A DNA stretch of 64,000 nucleotides from NCBI RefSeq assembly GCF_042140125.1, contig NZ_CP159473.1. One strand, 5' to 3'. The translations under genes and the position numbers were made by a program. The DNA is from Rhodophyticola sp017644125 (lineage in GTDB: Bacteria; Pseudomonadota; Alphaproteobacteria; Rhodobacterales; Rhodobacteraceae). A model generated the notes under the pieces. The model had not been told where the DNA came from. It was given only the letters and a program-made list of their open reading frames with translations, and did no database searches. Of this stretch, positions 28,595 to 37,524 are shown piece by piece. Numbering within the stretch: the stretch's first letter is position 1; each line of letters starts with the position of its first letter.

Positions 28595-29472
28595 AAGTTT
28601 CCTCCATGACCGCGCGCACGCTCGACACGTTCGCGCGCATGAGCATCGGGCGCGCCTTCGCGTCGGGCATCGGGATGGTGGCCGGCGGCTTCCTGATCCT
28701 GCTGGTGCTGGTCGCGATCTTCGCGCCGTGGATCGCGCCGTTCGACTACGCCGCGCAGAACCTGATGAACGCCAACGCACCGCCGGGGTGGCCGCATCTG
28801 CTCGGCACGGACGAGTTTGGCCGCGACGTGCTCAGCCGGGTGATCTTCGGGGCCCGCACCTCGCTTTCGGTGAGTGCCACGGCGATTGCCATTTCGATGG
28901 CGGCGGGCATGACGCTTGGCGCCGCGGCGGGCTATTTCGGCGGGGTCTTCGAGCGCGCGGTGATGACGGTGGTGGACCTTACATGGTCCTTCCCCGATAT
29001 CCTGATCGCACTCATTTTCGTGGCGATCATCGGCCCCGGCCTGACCTCGACCACCTTTGCCATCGCCATCGCCTATCTTGCGCAGTTCACCCGGCTGACC
29101 CGCGCCCAGATCGTGCGCCTGAAGCGCGAAACCTTCATCGAGGCGACGATCAATCTTGGCGCGAAGCCGTCCCATATCCTGCTGAGGCACCTGATGCCCA
29201 ACGCCATCGCGCCAGTGATCGTGGTGGGAATGCTCGCCATCGGCGACGGCATCGTGCTGGAAGCGACGCTTGGCTTCTTCGGGCTTGGCGCGCAGCCACC
29301 GACGCCAAGCTGGGGCGCGATGATGTCTTCGGGCACGGCGCAGCTGTTCCTCAGCCCCTGGGTCATCATCTTTCCCGGGGTGGCCGTCGCGGTCACGGTC
29401 ATCGCGGTGAACCTGTTCGGCGACGAATTGATTCGCGCGCTGGATATCCGCGACCGGCTGAGGGGGGCGTGA
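28591..29472 (+). CDS. ABC transporter permease, DppC/OppC type
   Basis: The protein has 293 residues from the ATG at 28591, coupled to the previous permease by ATGA. It has a first helix at about 25-45, the family hallmark LLGTDEFGRDVLSRVIFGAR, then five further helices and an EAA loop (NLGAKPSHILLRHLMPNAIA). It ends with a short cytosolic tail LDIRDRLRGA, usual for DppC. Its stop lies just before the first ATPase gene. Confidence 0.93.
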   Translation: MKVSSMTARTLDTFARMSIGRAFASGIGMVAGGFLILLVLVAIFAPWIAPFDYAAQNLMNANAPPGWPHLLGTDEFGRDVLSRVIFGARTSLSVSATAIAISMAAGMTLGAAAGYFGGVFERAVMTVVDLTWSFPDILIALIFVAIIGPGLTSTTFAIAIAYLAQFTRLTRAQIVRLKRETFIEATINLGAKPSHILLRHLMPNAIAPVIVVGMLAIGDGIVLEATLGFFGLGAQPPTPSWGAMMSSGTAQLFLSPWVIIFPGVAVAVTVIAVNLFGDELIRALDIRDRLRGA

Positions 29473-29474
29473 GC

Positions 29475-30437
29475 ATGCTCAGCGTCCGCGATCTGGGGGT
29501 CGCCTTCGGCGCGGTGGAGCCGCTTTCGGGCGTCAGCTTCTCCGTCGACAAGGGCGAGACAATCGGCATCGTCGGCGAAAGCGGATCGGGCAAGTCGCTG
29601 ACCGCTATGAGCGTGATGGGCCTGTTACCGCTGATCGGCGGGCGCATCACCGGCGGCAGGATCGTGTTCGACGGGCAGGATCTGACCAGCCTGCCGGAGC
29701 GCGCCTATCGCAAGCTCAGGGGCGGGCGGATCGGGCTGATCACGCAGAACCCGATGACCTCGCTCGACCCGCTGCAGAAGATCGGCCCGCAGGTCGATGA
29801 TGTGGCCCGGCTGCATCTGGGAATGAACGCCAATGAGGCGCGCGCCCGGACCGAGGAGATCCTCGGCACCCTGCGCATCCCCGAACCCGCGCTGATCTGC
29901 GACCGCTATCCGCACCAGATGTCGGGCGGGATGAAGCAGCGGATCGTGATCGCCATGGCGCTGGCCGCCGATCCGGACGTTCTGATCGCCGATGAGCCGA
30001 CCACGGCGCTGGATGTGACCGTGCAGGCGCAGATCATCCGCCTGCTCGACGATCTGGTGAAGCAGCGCGATCTGGCGCTGGTGCTGATCACCCATGACAT
30101 GAGCGTCGTGGCGCAGACCTGTGACAAGGTCGTGGTCATGTATGCCGGCCGCGCGGTGGAATACGGGCCGGTGGAGACCATTTTCGACCGTCCGCGCCAC
30201 CCCTACACCCAGGCCCTGATCGCCTGCATTCCGCGGGGGCTGGACGACACCGCCCGGCTGACCGGGATCGAGGGGACGGTTCCGACCGTCATCAACTATC
30301 CCAAGGGCTGCCCGTTCCATCCGCGCTGCACCCGCGCCGAGGCGATCTGCGCAACCGATCCGCCGGATTTCTCGGTGGAGGGCGACAGCGCCGCCGCCTG
30401 CCATTTCGCGGAGGTCGCCGATGCCCAATCTGCTTGA
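29475..30437 (+). CDS. ABC transporter ATP-binding protein, DppD/OppD type
   Basis: The protein has 320 residues from the ATG at 29475, preceded by GAGGGGGG at a normal distance; a GTG at 29469 is possible but too close to that site. Walker A is GESGSGKS, the signature SGGMKQR, and Walker B VLIADEPTTALD. The C-terminal oligopeptide-transporter extension has four cysteines near GCPFHPRCTRAEAIC, which in related ATPases bind an iron-sulfur cluster. It overlaps the next ATPase by 17 bases. Confidence 0.92.
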   Translation: MLSVRDLGVAFGAVEPLSGVSFSVDKGETIGIVGESGSGKSLTAMSVMGLLPLIGGRITGGRIVFDGQDLTSLPERAYRKLRGGRIGLITQNPMTSLDPLQKIGPQVDDVARLHLGMNANEARARTEEILGTLRIPEPALICDRYPHQMSGGMKQRIVIAMALAADPDVLIADEPTTALDVTVQAQIIRLLDDLVKQRDLALVLITHDMSVVAQTCDKVVVMYAGRAVEYGPVETIFDRPRHPYTQALIACIPRGLDDTARLTGIEGTVPTVINYPKGCPFHPRCTRAEAICATDPPDFSVEGDSAAACHFAEVADAQSA

Positions 30438-31374
30438 GGTCCGCGACCTGTCGAAACGCTTCACCTCCGCCGGCGGACCGTTCCGCAAGGCGCGCTCCAT
30501 GCATGCGGTCAACGGCGTGTCCTTCGATCTGCCCGAGGGCCGGGTGATCGGCGTCGTCGGGGAAAGCGGCTGCGGCAAGTCCACGCTTGCCCGGCTGATC
30601 CTGCGGCTGATCGAACCGTCCAGCGGCACGGTCGCCTTCGACGGCGACGATTTGCTGGCGAAATCGCCGTCGCAGATGCGCAAGCTGCGCGCCCGGATGC
30701 AGATGGTGTTTCAGGATCCGTATTCCGCCATCGACCCGCGCTATACCCTGACCCGCGCCGTGGCCGAACCCTTCGAGGTGCAGGGCGTCAAACCCGCCAG
30801 ACCGATGGCCGAGGAGGTGGCCGAGCTTCTGGAGATGGTCGGCCTCAACCCCGGTCTCGCCAGCAGCTATCCGCATCAGATCTCGGGCGGGCAGAAACAG
30901 CGGGTGGGCATCGCGCGGGCGCTGGCGCTCAGACCCTCCCTGCTGGTGCTGGACGAGCCGACGGCGTCGCTCGACGTCTCGGTGCAGGCGCAGATCATCG
31001 GGTTGCTGGAGGATCTGCGGACCGAGCTGGGCCTGACCTATCTGTTCATCTCCCATGACCTGAGTTTGGTGAAGTATTTCTGCGACGAGATCCTGGTGAT
31101 GTATCTGGGCCGGGTGGTGGAGGCCCTGCCGGACACCGCAGCCCCCGCCCGGCATCCTTATACAAGAACCCTGATGGAGAGCACTTTCGAACCCGACCCG
31201 AAGAAGCGCCGCCTTATCGCGCCCTTGGAGGGTGAGGTTCCAAGCCCGTTCGACCTGCCGCCCGGCTGCGCCTTCGCCGACCGCTGCCCGCAGGCAAGCG
31301 CGCTTTGCCGGACGGAAACCCCTGCCCTGTCATCGGAGACGGGCCATGCCGTCGCCTGCCACCACCCGCTTTGA
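30421..31374 (+). CDS. ABC transporter ATP-binding protein, DppF/OppF type
   Basis: The protein has 317 residues. Walker A is GESGCGKST, the signature SGGQKQRVGIARALA, and Walker B LLVLDEPTASLD. The C-terminal extension has the cysteine cluster PPGCAFADRCPQASALC. It pairs with the preceding DppD-type ATPase, giving a full five-part peptide importer. Eighteen bases separate its stop from the TTG start of the M81 peptidase. Confidence 0.92.
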   Translation: MPNLLEVRDLSKRFTSAGGPFRKARSMHAVNGVSFDLPEGRVIGVVGESGCGKSTLARLILRLIEPSSGTVAFDGDDLLAKSPSQMRKLRARMQMVFQDPYSAIDPRYTLTRAVAEPFEVQGVKPARPMAEEVAELLEMVGLNPGLASSYPHQISGGQKQRVGIARALALRPSLLVLDEPTASLDVSVQAQIIGLLEDLRTELGLTYLFISHDLSLVKYFCDEILVMYLGRVVEALPDTAAPARHPYTRTLMESTFEPDPKKRRLIAPLEGEVPSPFDLPPGCAFADRCPQASALCRTETPALSSETGHAVACHHPL

Positions 31375-31392
31375 ACACGAAGGAAAAGACCC

Positions 31393-32883
31393 TTGGGGTT
31401 TACCATACTCTCCGCAGAAATCTCCCATGAAACCAACACGTTCAATATCCGGCCAACCGACCTTCAGGCGTTCCGCGACCGCTACCTTCTGGACGGGCCC
31501 TCCGCCGTGGGAGCGAAGGGGCATACGAATACCGAACTCGCCGGATTGCTCGATGTGGGCCGCGCCCATGACTGGGATGTCACCCATGTGATCAGCGCCG
31601 CGGCGGGACCGGGCGGGCGGGTGACGCAGGCAGCGTTCGAGACGCTGCTTGCCCCCTTGCTTGAGGCCGCCGGACCGGGCGGATGGGACGGGGTGTTCCT
31701 GATCCTGCATGGGGCGATGGTGATCGAGACCCACGATGACGGTGAGGGCGAGATCCTGCGCCGCCTGCGCGCCGTGATCGGCCCGGACCTGCCCGTTGCC
31801 GTCACCCTCGACCCGCATGCCAACGTGACCCGCGCGATGTGCGATCTGGCCCAGATCCTCGTGTCGTTCACCACCTACCCGCATGTGGATATCCGCGCGA
31901 CCGGCCGGCGCACGGCCGAGTTGCTGCACCGCACCATGGCCGGCGACATCCATCCGCGCACCTACCGCGCGCACCGGCCGATGCTGGAGGAAGCCAATGG
32001 CGGGCGCACCGATATCGGCCCGATGATCGACCGCCACGCCATGGCCCGGGCCTTCGAGGCGCGCAAGGGCGTTTACGCGATCAGCATCAATGCCGCCTTT
32101 CCCTGCGCCGATATCCCCGAGCTTGGCCCGACCGTTCTGGTGACCGGCGAAGGGGAGAGCGCCGATCTGAGGTCGATCGCCGAGGAACTGGCCGACGATA
32201 TCTGGGACCACCGGCATGAGGCGCTGAACAGCTATCTGACACCGCAAGAAGCCGCCGAGGCCGCCCGCAGATGGCATCCGGGCGGCGGTTGCCTGATCAT
32301 CGCTGATTACGCCGACAATCCCGGTTCGGGCGCCTATGGCGATGCCACCGCACTGCTGACCGCGCTGCTGGACGCCGGTGTGGAGGAGGCCTGTTTCGGC
32401 CCGCTGATCGACGCCGAAGCGGCGGCCACATTGCAGGACGTGCCCGTCGGCGCCACGGTGGAGCTGTCCATCGGCGGCAAGACCGCGCCCGAGTTCGGGG
32501 GGGGCCCGCTTGAGGTGACAGGCACGGTGCTCTGGCGTGGCGAGGGGCGCGTGGTGGGCGACGGCCCGATCCTCGGCGGGCAGGAGCGCAGCTTCGGCAA
32601 GACCGCCGTTTTGCGGGTGGCGGGTATCGACGTGCTGATCGTGTCGATCGCGCACCAGATGCTCGACCTTCAGCAATTCCGCGCCTTCGGGATCGACCCT
32701 GCGGAAAAGGCGGTTGTGGCGCTGAAATCCATGCAGCATTTCCGCGCCGCCTTCACGCCGATCGCCGGCCGGATCATCGTCTGCGACACCGGCGCGCTCT
32801 GCACGACGCAGTATGACCGCCTGCCCTATGTCCATGTCACGCGCCCGGTCTTCCCGCTGGACATGGTCGGGGAGGCCGATTGA
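31393..32883 (+). CDS. M81-family metallopeptidase (MlrC type)
   Basis: The protein has 496 residues. The start is TTG at 31393, with AAGGAAAAG about six bases upstream and no better ATG. Residues 1-290 are the M81 zinc domain: SHETNTF (H12), ILHGAM, LDPHANVT (D140, H142) and TYPHVDIRATGRRTAE (H164), the likely metal ligands. The C-terminal MlrC_C domain follows to about 480. MlrC of Sphingomonas hydrolyses linear microcystin, a peptide with D-residues and isopeptide bonds. No signal peptide, so it acts in the cytosol on what the adjacent importer brings in. The real peptide substrate is unknown. Confidence 0.88.
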   Translation: MGFTILSAEISHETNTFNIRPTDLQAFRDRYLLDGPSAVGAKGHTNTELAGLLDVGRAHDWDVTHVISAAAGPGGRVTQAAFETLLAPLLEAAGPGGWDGVFLILHGAMVIETHDDGEGEILRRLRAVIGPDLPVAVTLDPHANVTRAMCDLAQILVSFTTYPHVDIRATGRRTAELLHRTMAGDIHPRTYRAHRPMLEEANGGRTDIGPMIDRHAMARAFEARKGVYAISINAAFPCADIPELGPTVLVTGEGESADLRSIAEELADDIWDHRHEALNSYLTPQEAAEAARRWHPGGGCLIIADYADNPGSGAYGDATALLTALLDAGVEEACFGPLIDAEAAATLQDVPVGATVELSIGGKTAPEFGGGPLEVTGTVLWRGEGRVVGDGPILGGQERSFGKTAVLRVAGIDVLIVSIAHQMLDLQQFRAFGIDPAEKAVVALKSMQHFRAAFTPIAGRIIVCDTGALCTTQYDRLPYVHVTRPVFPLDMVGEAD

Positions 32884-33133
32884 CCGCCGAGCGGGTCTGT
32901 AACGGGATCATCGCTCCTGCCTGCCTGCCAGTTCGCGGGTGTATACGTTCGGGCCTGCGCCGGAACCCCTCCCAAGCCCGGCAGATACGGAGAACCGGCA
33001 CCATCCCGGGCGCGAAAGACCGCGTAGAAGGGTTCGTGCAGCGCCTGCGCCCCACCGCACAAAAGCATCTTAGAAACGCGGAAACGGCCCTGGTTTTCGG
33101 TATGGCGGAGATTTACCGCCGCGAAGGGCGGGT

Positions 33134-33209
33134 TGGTGGAGCCTAGCGGGATCGAACCGCTGACCTCCTGCATGCCATGCAGGCGCTCTCCCAGCTGAGC
33201 TAAGGCCCC
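33134..33209 (-). tRNA. tRNA-Ala (anticodon GGC)
   Basis: Read on the minus strand the 76 bases fold as a cloverleaf beginning GGGGCCTTAGCTCAGCTGGG. The D-arm is AGCTC..GAGC, the anticodon stem CCTGC/GCAGG holds the loop ATGGCAT with anticodon GGC at 33174-33176, and the T-loop is GGTTCGATCCC. The 3' CCA is encoded (33134-33136). G3 is paired as G-C here; identity as alanine rests on the GGC anticodon. Confidence 0.95.
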
Positions 33210-33311
33210 GAACCGTTGCCGCCTGTCGCGTCAACGACGTGCGGTTTATGGTGTCGCGCGGGGCAGATCAAGCGAAAAATCCCCGTCCCGCGCTGGTCTT
33301 CTCAACGTCGA

Positions 33312-33668
33312 TCAGTCGTCGTCGTCATTCGTGGCCGCCACGTCGGCCAAATCGTCCAGAGCGACGGTTTCCGTATCGTCGTCATCCTCCAGAACATCAT
33401 CGTCATCGTCCAGATCGACATCCGCGTCGTCATCCAGAACCAGATCGGCATCGTCGTCGAGAACCACCTCTTCGGTGTCCTCGGCCACGTCTTTCTTGGT
33501 CGCGGATTTGTCGGCCTTGTCGGCCACCAGCGTGCGGGAGCCCTTGCCGGTATCCAGCGTGACGGTCTCCCCGGTATAGGGGCTGACGATCGGATTCTTG
33601 TTCAGGTCGTAAAACCGTTTTCCCGTGGTCGGGCAAACGCGTTTGACGCCCCATTCCTCTTTCGGCAT
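33312..33668 (-). CDS. FYDLN-acid family protein (TIGR02300)
   Basis: The protein has 118 residues from the ATG at 33668; the frame is open further upstream but not family-like. Residues 1-50 are conserved: WGVKRVCPTTGKRFYDLNKN, then PIVSPYTGE, with one Cys of a degenerate zinc-ribbon-like knot. Residues 65-118 are extremely acidic, with runs of Asp such as DLDDDDDVLEDDDD, and surely disordered. The family is common in alphaproteobacteria; function unknown. It diverges from the YgjP-like protease gene. Confidence 0.9.
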   Translation of the reverse strand: MPKEEWGVKRVCPTTGKRFYDLNKNPIVSPYTGETVTLDTGKGSRTLVADKADKSATKKDVAEDTEEVVLDDDADLVLDDDADVDLDDDDDVLEDDDDTETVALDDLADVAATNDDDD

Positions 33669-33781
33669 GACACCCCCTTCAATCATCGGTATCGAGAGAA
33701 TTGCGGTCACCTGCCACAATGTCGGAGGGGTGTCAAAGCCTTTCAACCCCGTCGCGGAGACGTGCAACCATCTTGAGGAAA

Positions 33782-34507
33782 ATGTCCGGACTGTCCACCG
33801 ATATCCACGTTTTGCCCGGCGACCCTCCGGTCTCCGTCGCGCTGCGCCGCTCCGCCCGGGCCAAACGGTTTTCGCTCAGGGTATCGCGGGCCGACGGGCG
33901 GGTCAGTCTCAGCCTGCCGCACTGGGCACCGGAGGCCGAGGCGCTGGCCTTTCTGCGGGACCGCGAAGGCTGGCTGCGGCGGCAACTGGCAAGCGCGCCG
34001 GCGATACGGCGTCCGGAAATCGGCGGCAGGATCCCGATCTGCGGGGAGGACCGGCCCATAAGCTGCGGCGGCGGCCGATCCGCGCGATTGCTTGGCGGCG
34101 GGGTGCAGGTCCCGCAGGGCCCGCGCGTGGGCCCGCGTGTCCGCGCGCTGCTGCAGGCCATGGCGCGGGATCGTCTGGCGGCGGCCTGCGATCATCACGC
34201 GGCGGCACTGGGCCGGTCTTACGGTCGTCTCACCCTGCGTGACCCGCGCAGCCGGTGGGGCAGCTGCTCCTCGAAAGGCGATCTGATGTTTTCATGGCGG
34301 CTGATCATGGCGCCGCCCGATGTGCTTGACTATGTCGCGGCCCATGAGGTCGCCCATCTTGCGGAAATGAACCATTCCCGGCGCTTCTGGGATGTCTGCG
34401 AGCGGCTTTGCCCCGATTATCGTGCGCCCCGGGCCTGGCTGAAGGCCGAAGGCGCGCGGCTTCTGGCGTGGCAGTTCGACCCCTTGCCCGATGGCCCGGT
34501 TTTGTGA
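33782..34507 (+). CDS. YgjP-like (M48-related, DUF45) metallopeptidase
   Basis: The protein has 241 residues from the ATG at 33782, with TGAGGA just upstream. The N-terminal part is beta-rich; the C-terminal half has the zinc protease motif HEVAHLAEMNHS (HExxH plus a third His) after WGSCSSKGDLMFSWRLIMAP, the DUF45 signature. No signal peptide. Members of this group are linked to restriction or housekeeping roles, but the substrate is not known. The GntR gene begins around its stop. Confidence 0.88.
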   Translation: MSGLSTDIHVLPGDPPVSVALRRSARAKRFSLRVSRADGRVSLSLPHWAPEAEALAFLRDREGWLRRQLASAPAIRRPEIGGRIPICGEDRPISCGGGRSARLLGGGVQVPQGPRVGPRVRALLQAMARDRLAAACDHHAAALGRSYGRLTLRDPRSRWGSCSSKGDLMFSWRLIMAPPDVLDYVAAHEVAHLAEMNHSRRFWDVCERLCPDYRAPRAWLKAEGARLLAWQFDPLPDGPVL

Positions 34508-34520
34508 TCACATCGATGGC

Positions 34521-35174
34521 ATGTTGACCAATCCCCGTCCGACAGAAACCGGCGCCGCCGTGGCCCATGACCGGGTTTACCGCGCGCTTCGCACGCAGAT
34601 CATGCATGGCGAGGTGATGCCGGGCCAGGCGCTGACCCTGCGCGGCCTGGGCCGGCAGTTCGGGGTGTCGATGACGCCTGCGCGCGAGGCGGTCCGCCGT
34701 CTGGTCAGCGAAGGCGCCCTGTTCCTGTCGGCCTCGGGGCGCGTCTCCACGCCGGAGCTGTCGAATGAGCGGATCGAGGAGCTGGCGGCCATTCGCGCGC
34801 TTCTGGAAACCGAGCTGTCCGCCCGGGCGCTGCCGCGGGCCCATATGGCGCTGATCGATCGCATGGAGGTGATCAATGCGGGCATCGCCACCGCCATCGC
34901 CCGGCGCGACGGCGTCGGCTATATCCGCAGCAATCTCGAATTCCACCGCACCCTCTATCTGCGCGCGCAGGCCCCCGCGATGCTTGCGCTGGCGGAAACG
35001 GTCTGGCTGCAACTGGGGCCGACCATGCGGGCGCTCTACGGGCGTCTGGGAAAGACCGAGGCACCGGGCCATCACAAGCTGATCCTTGCGGCCCTGCAGG
35101 CCGGTGACGAGCCGGGGCTCCGCATCGCGGTACGCGCCGATGTCACGCAAGGTTTGAGGCTTCTGGCGGGATAG
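34521..35174 (+). CDS. GntR-family transcriptional regulator (FadR/VanR, FCD domain)
   Basis: The protein has 217 residues from the ATG at 34521; an in-frame ATG at 34491, overlapping the previous gene, would add 10 residues. The winged helix (about 15-80) has YRALRTQIMHGEVMPGQALT and GVSMTPAREAVRRLVSEGAL. The C-terminal FCD domain (about 90-215) has the His/Asp residues that in relatives bind metal and a small organic acid (LEFHRTLY, GHHKLILAAL). No obvious target operon adjoins it, so the regulated genes are open. Confidence 0.85.
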   Translation: MLTNPRPTETGAAVAHDRVYRALRTQIMHGEVMPGQALTLRGLGRQFGVSMTPAREAVRRLVSEGALFLSASGRVSTPELSNERIEELAAIRALLETELSARALPRAHMALIDRMEVINAGIATAIARRDGVGYIRSNLEFHRTLYLRAQAPAMLALAETVWLQLGPTMRALYGRLGKTEAPGHHKLILAALQAGDEPGLRIAVRADVTQGLRLLAG

Positions 35175-35357
35175 TCGCCCCCTTCGGAGATTTCCACGGC
35201 CCCGCAGCGGTATTCCGGACCGCCTTAACCGGACATTAACCGGAATCGGCTCTTGTCCTCCGGGTGCAGGTGCTGCGCTTGTTTCTTGCGGTGGGAACAT
35301 GACAACGGCTTACCCTTGGGCCGGTATCATGGGCGCATTGAGACGGTGCGTGTAACA

Positions 35358-35395
35358 GGCGGGCGGCTCCCGACAGGTGCCGAGAGCTGCCCGCC
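35358..35395. other. Strong imperfect GC-rich hairpin
   Basis: GGCGGGCGGCTCCCGAC pairs with GTGCCGAGAGCTGCCCGCC over about 17 positions with one G-T pair and two mismatches, and a loop of a few bases. There is no T-run after it, so it is not a standard terminator. It may be part of a structured RNA. Confidence 0.5.
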
Positions 35396-35623
35396 AACTC
35401 GGTGTTCGTGGACCGGTCAGGTGCTGGACGCCCTCCTCTCCCCCAAGCAACGCGCCGTGCGGCCGCAACTCTCGCTCCAAATGTGCGCAGTCAGGCCACG
35501 GCCATGGGCTCTCTCGCCCGGCATTTCCGGCCAGCGGGGGGCGCTTCGACATCGACAAGACACATGTCTCCGACACAGGCGTTGCGGGACATCGCTTGTC
35601 ATCCGGTGACGCCACCTAAGACG

Positions 35624-35649
35624 CGCGCGGCCGATCCTCTGGCCGCGCG
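35624..35649. other. 9-bp perfect GC hairpin
   Basis: CGCGCGGCC (35624-35632) and GGCCGCGCG (35641-35649) pair perfectly around an 8-base loop. No poly-T follows on either strand, so termination would need Rho or a coupling protein. It may close an RNA element in this gap or end the transcript of the GntR gene. Confidence 0.5.
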
Positions 35650-35859
35650 GCCCCGGCCCCGACAGACTGGCCGGGTGTGTTATGCATTTTTGCATGGCGG
35701 CACTGGATTTTTTCGGCTTCCCGCAGAATACGACTTGCGTCCCAATGCAGCCATCGCCGCCGGATGACTCGTGCCGACAAGGTCTGGCACGCGGTTGACA
35801 GCTGATGACCACACTCACGGAACTCTCCCTTCCTGTCCTGAAAAAGAAGACGTCAAAAA

Positions 35860-36258
35860 ATGAAGTATCTTGCCAAACTGCCGGCCCTTGCCCTGTGTTC
35901 GGTCGCGATCGCCGCCTGTGCACCCCAGCCGCAATTCGAGCCGATCCGGGCGGAACCGGTTTTCAACAAATACGCGGCAGTCACGGAATGTGTCTCACCG
36001 GATGGTCGGGTTTTCTCGGCGAGTGCGGGCCAGCCCGACCCGTGCCTCCCGTCGGAAGACTGCCCCGGAGGGTTTGTCTCGTCAGCGGGTGAGTACATCT
36101 GTCCGGAGGATGTCGACCGGGGCGATGAGCCCGGCGACGGGCCGTTCGGCACGCAGGCCGACCCGACCGCTCCCGGTGACCCGCGGACGCCCGACCCGAC
36201 GCCGCCGGCGCCCGCCCCCGGCGGCCTTGCCACAGTTGGAACCGGCCGCGGGACCTGA
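35860..36258 (+). CDS. Small Pro/Asp-rich lipoprotein, unknown function
   Basis: The protein has 132 residues. The lipoprotein signal has a basic start, a hydrophobic core and lipobox AIAAC with Cys20 as the lipidation site. The mature part has four further cysteines (TECVS, DPCLP, EDCPG, YICPE) and a Pro-rich, disordered tail ending in PAPAPGGLATVG. The start ATG follows a weak purine-rich site. The family is not recognised. No operon partner is close on this strand; the LysR gene starts 240 bases on. Confidence 0.65.
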   Translation: MKYLAKLPALALCSVAIAACAPQPQFEPIRAEPVFNKYAAVTECVSPDGRVFSASAGQPDPCLPSEDCPGGFVSSAGEYICPEDVDRGDEPGDGPFGTQADPTAPGDPRTPDPTPPAPAPGGLATVGTGRGT

Positions 36259-36497
36259 CCGCCGGATCACCGCCGTGCGCCCGTCCCCGGCATCGTGACC
36301 ATCCGATGGATGCCGGGCAGTCTCGGCCCCGCCGCGGCGGCGGCAGAGGCTGGGGCGGGCGAAAGGAGGGCGATGGGCGCAAGCGCGGCGGGGTCCGGAG
36401 ACGCAACCGCGTTCAACACTCCGTGAGCAAACAAGAACCGATGGATGTTTACCAATATAGATGCGACGCTTCCATGCAGGGATGCATAAGGGGTCTC

Positions 36498-37391
36498 ATG
36501 AACTGGGATGACATCAGGCTTGCGTTGTCGATTGCGCGTGGCGGCTCCCTCTCGCGGGCGGCCATCGCTCTGGACATCAATCAGTCGACCGTCGGGCGGC
36601 GGCTGAACGCGCTGGAGGCCAGTCTGGGGGTCACCCTTTTCCTGCGGTCGAAAAACGGTCTGCGGCTTACGGATATGGGCGAGGTCTTCATCGCGAATGC
36701 CGCCGAGATCGAACGGCAGGCAGAGGGCCTGTCCGATGCTCTCAAATCGCCGGAGCAACAGGCGGCGGGCATTTTACGGGTGCTCGGCAATCAATGGGTC
36801 ATCAACCGATTGATCAAAAGCGGGCTGGGCGAACTTCTTGAGCGATATCCGTCGCTGCAGATCCGCACGATCGCGGGACGGCCCGAAACCAGCCTCTGGC
36901 GCGGCGAGCCCGGGGTCGGATTATGGTTTGAAACCCAGCCTGTCGACGGGTCGTTCCAGATCACCCTCGGGGCCATTCCCTATGCGGTTTACAGGAAGAA
37001 GGGCTGTGATGGCGGCAGGTGGGTTTCCTTCTTCGATGAGCGCAACCCGGGCAATCAGGCCAGCGTCCGTGTCATCGGGTCGGGTGGCGGAAACGCCAGA
37101 ACGCGGCTCACCGCCCTTGATGCGGAGACCCTTCTGGAAGCTGTCGCCGCGGGCATGGGCAACGGGTTGCTGCCGGTCTGCCTTGCCGAGGGCGATGACC
37201 GGCTGGAGCAGGTCTCGTCGACAGAGCAGCCGTTCCAGCGGATCCTGTTCTGTCACATCCACCCCGACACAGTGGGATCGCCACGGGTCCAGGCCTTCAT
37301 GACATGGATCCGGGCCAGATTTGACGTGGCCTTCCGGCCCAGAGAACCGGAACTCGGGACGGTGCCGGTTCCGGGGTATTCAAGGCAGTAA
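36498..37391 (+). CDS. LysR-family transcriptional regulator
   Basis: The protein has 297 residues from the ATG at 36498, with AAGGGG at 36488 in front. The N-terminal helix-turn-helix (about 3-62) has ALDINQSTVGRRLNALEASL and the usual TDMGEVFIANA linker. The C-terminal effector domain is present but drifts from the common pattern. LysR proteins usually control a neighbouring gene; the next gene on the strand is the globin-like gene 133 bases away. The inducer is unknown. Confidence 0.85.
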   Translation: MNWDDIRLALSIARGGSLSRAAIALDINQSTVGRRLNALEASLGVTLFLRSKNGLRLTDMGEVFIANAAEIERQAEGLSDALKSPEQQAAGILRVLGNQWVINRLIKSGLGELLERYPSLQIRTIAGRPETSLWRGEPGVGLWFETQPVDGSFQITLGAIPYAVYRKKGCDGGRWVSFFDERNPGNQASVRVIGSGGGNARTRLTALDAETLLEAVAAGMGNGLLPVCLAEGDDRLEQVSSTEQPFQRILFCHIHPDTVGSPRVQAFMTWIRARFDVAFRPREPELGTVPVPGYSRQ

Positions 37392-37524
37392 CCTGTATTG
37401 AGAGTTATCTGACGCATTTGCGAAGACTCCGGTTCCGCCGAAAGCCGGGCATTCATTACGACGAAAAGACAAAGATCCGTGAAATTATATCGGCCCTCGG
37501 GCCAACTTGAATTGAGTCAGCGAA

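Larger units (their letters stand above)
35175..35859. other. 685-base gap without a supported gene; contains strong hairpins
   Basis: No open frame here has a recognisable domain, a good ribosome site or convincing composition on either strand. It holds two long GC-rich hairpins (35358-35395 and 35624-35649, listed separately) and a small palindrome ATGCA-TTTT-TGCAT at 35682-35695. Just before the lipoprotein gene a TTGACA is seen at 35794-35799 without a matching -10. It could contain an unannotated small RNA or decayed sequence; nothing in it could be named. Confidence 0.5.

Noticed and set aside
35787..35800. Sigma-54-like TGGCAC...TTGA before the lipoprotein gene
   Set aside because: The GG-to-GC spacing is one base short and the GC is replaced by GA, so it does not meet the -24/-12 rule.
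35253..35923. Several 70-170 codon frames in the 685-base gap
   Set aside because: They overlap one another on both strands, have no ribosome site and encode Arg/Cys-rich, domain-free sequence.
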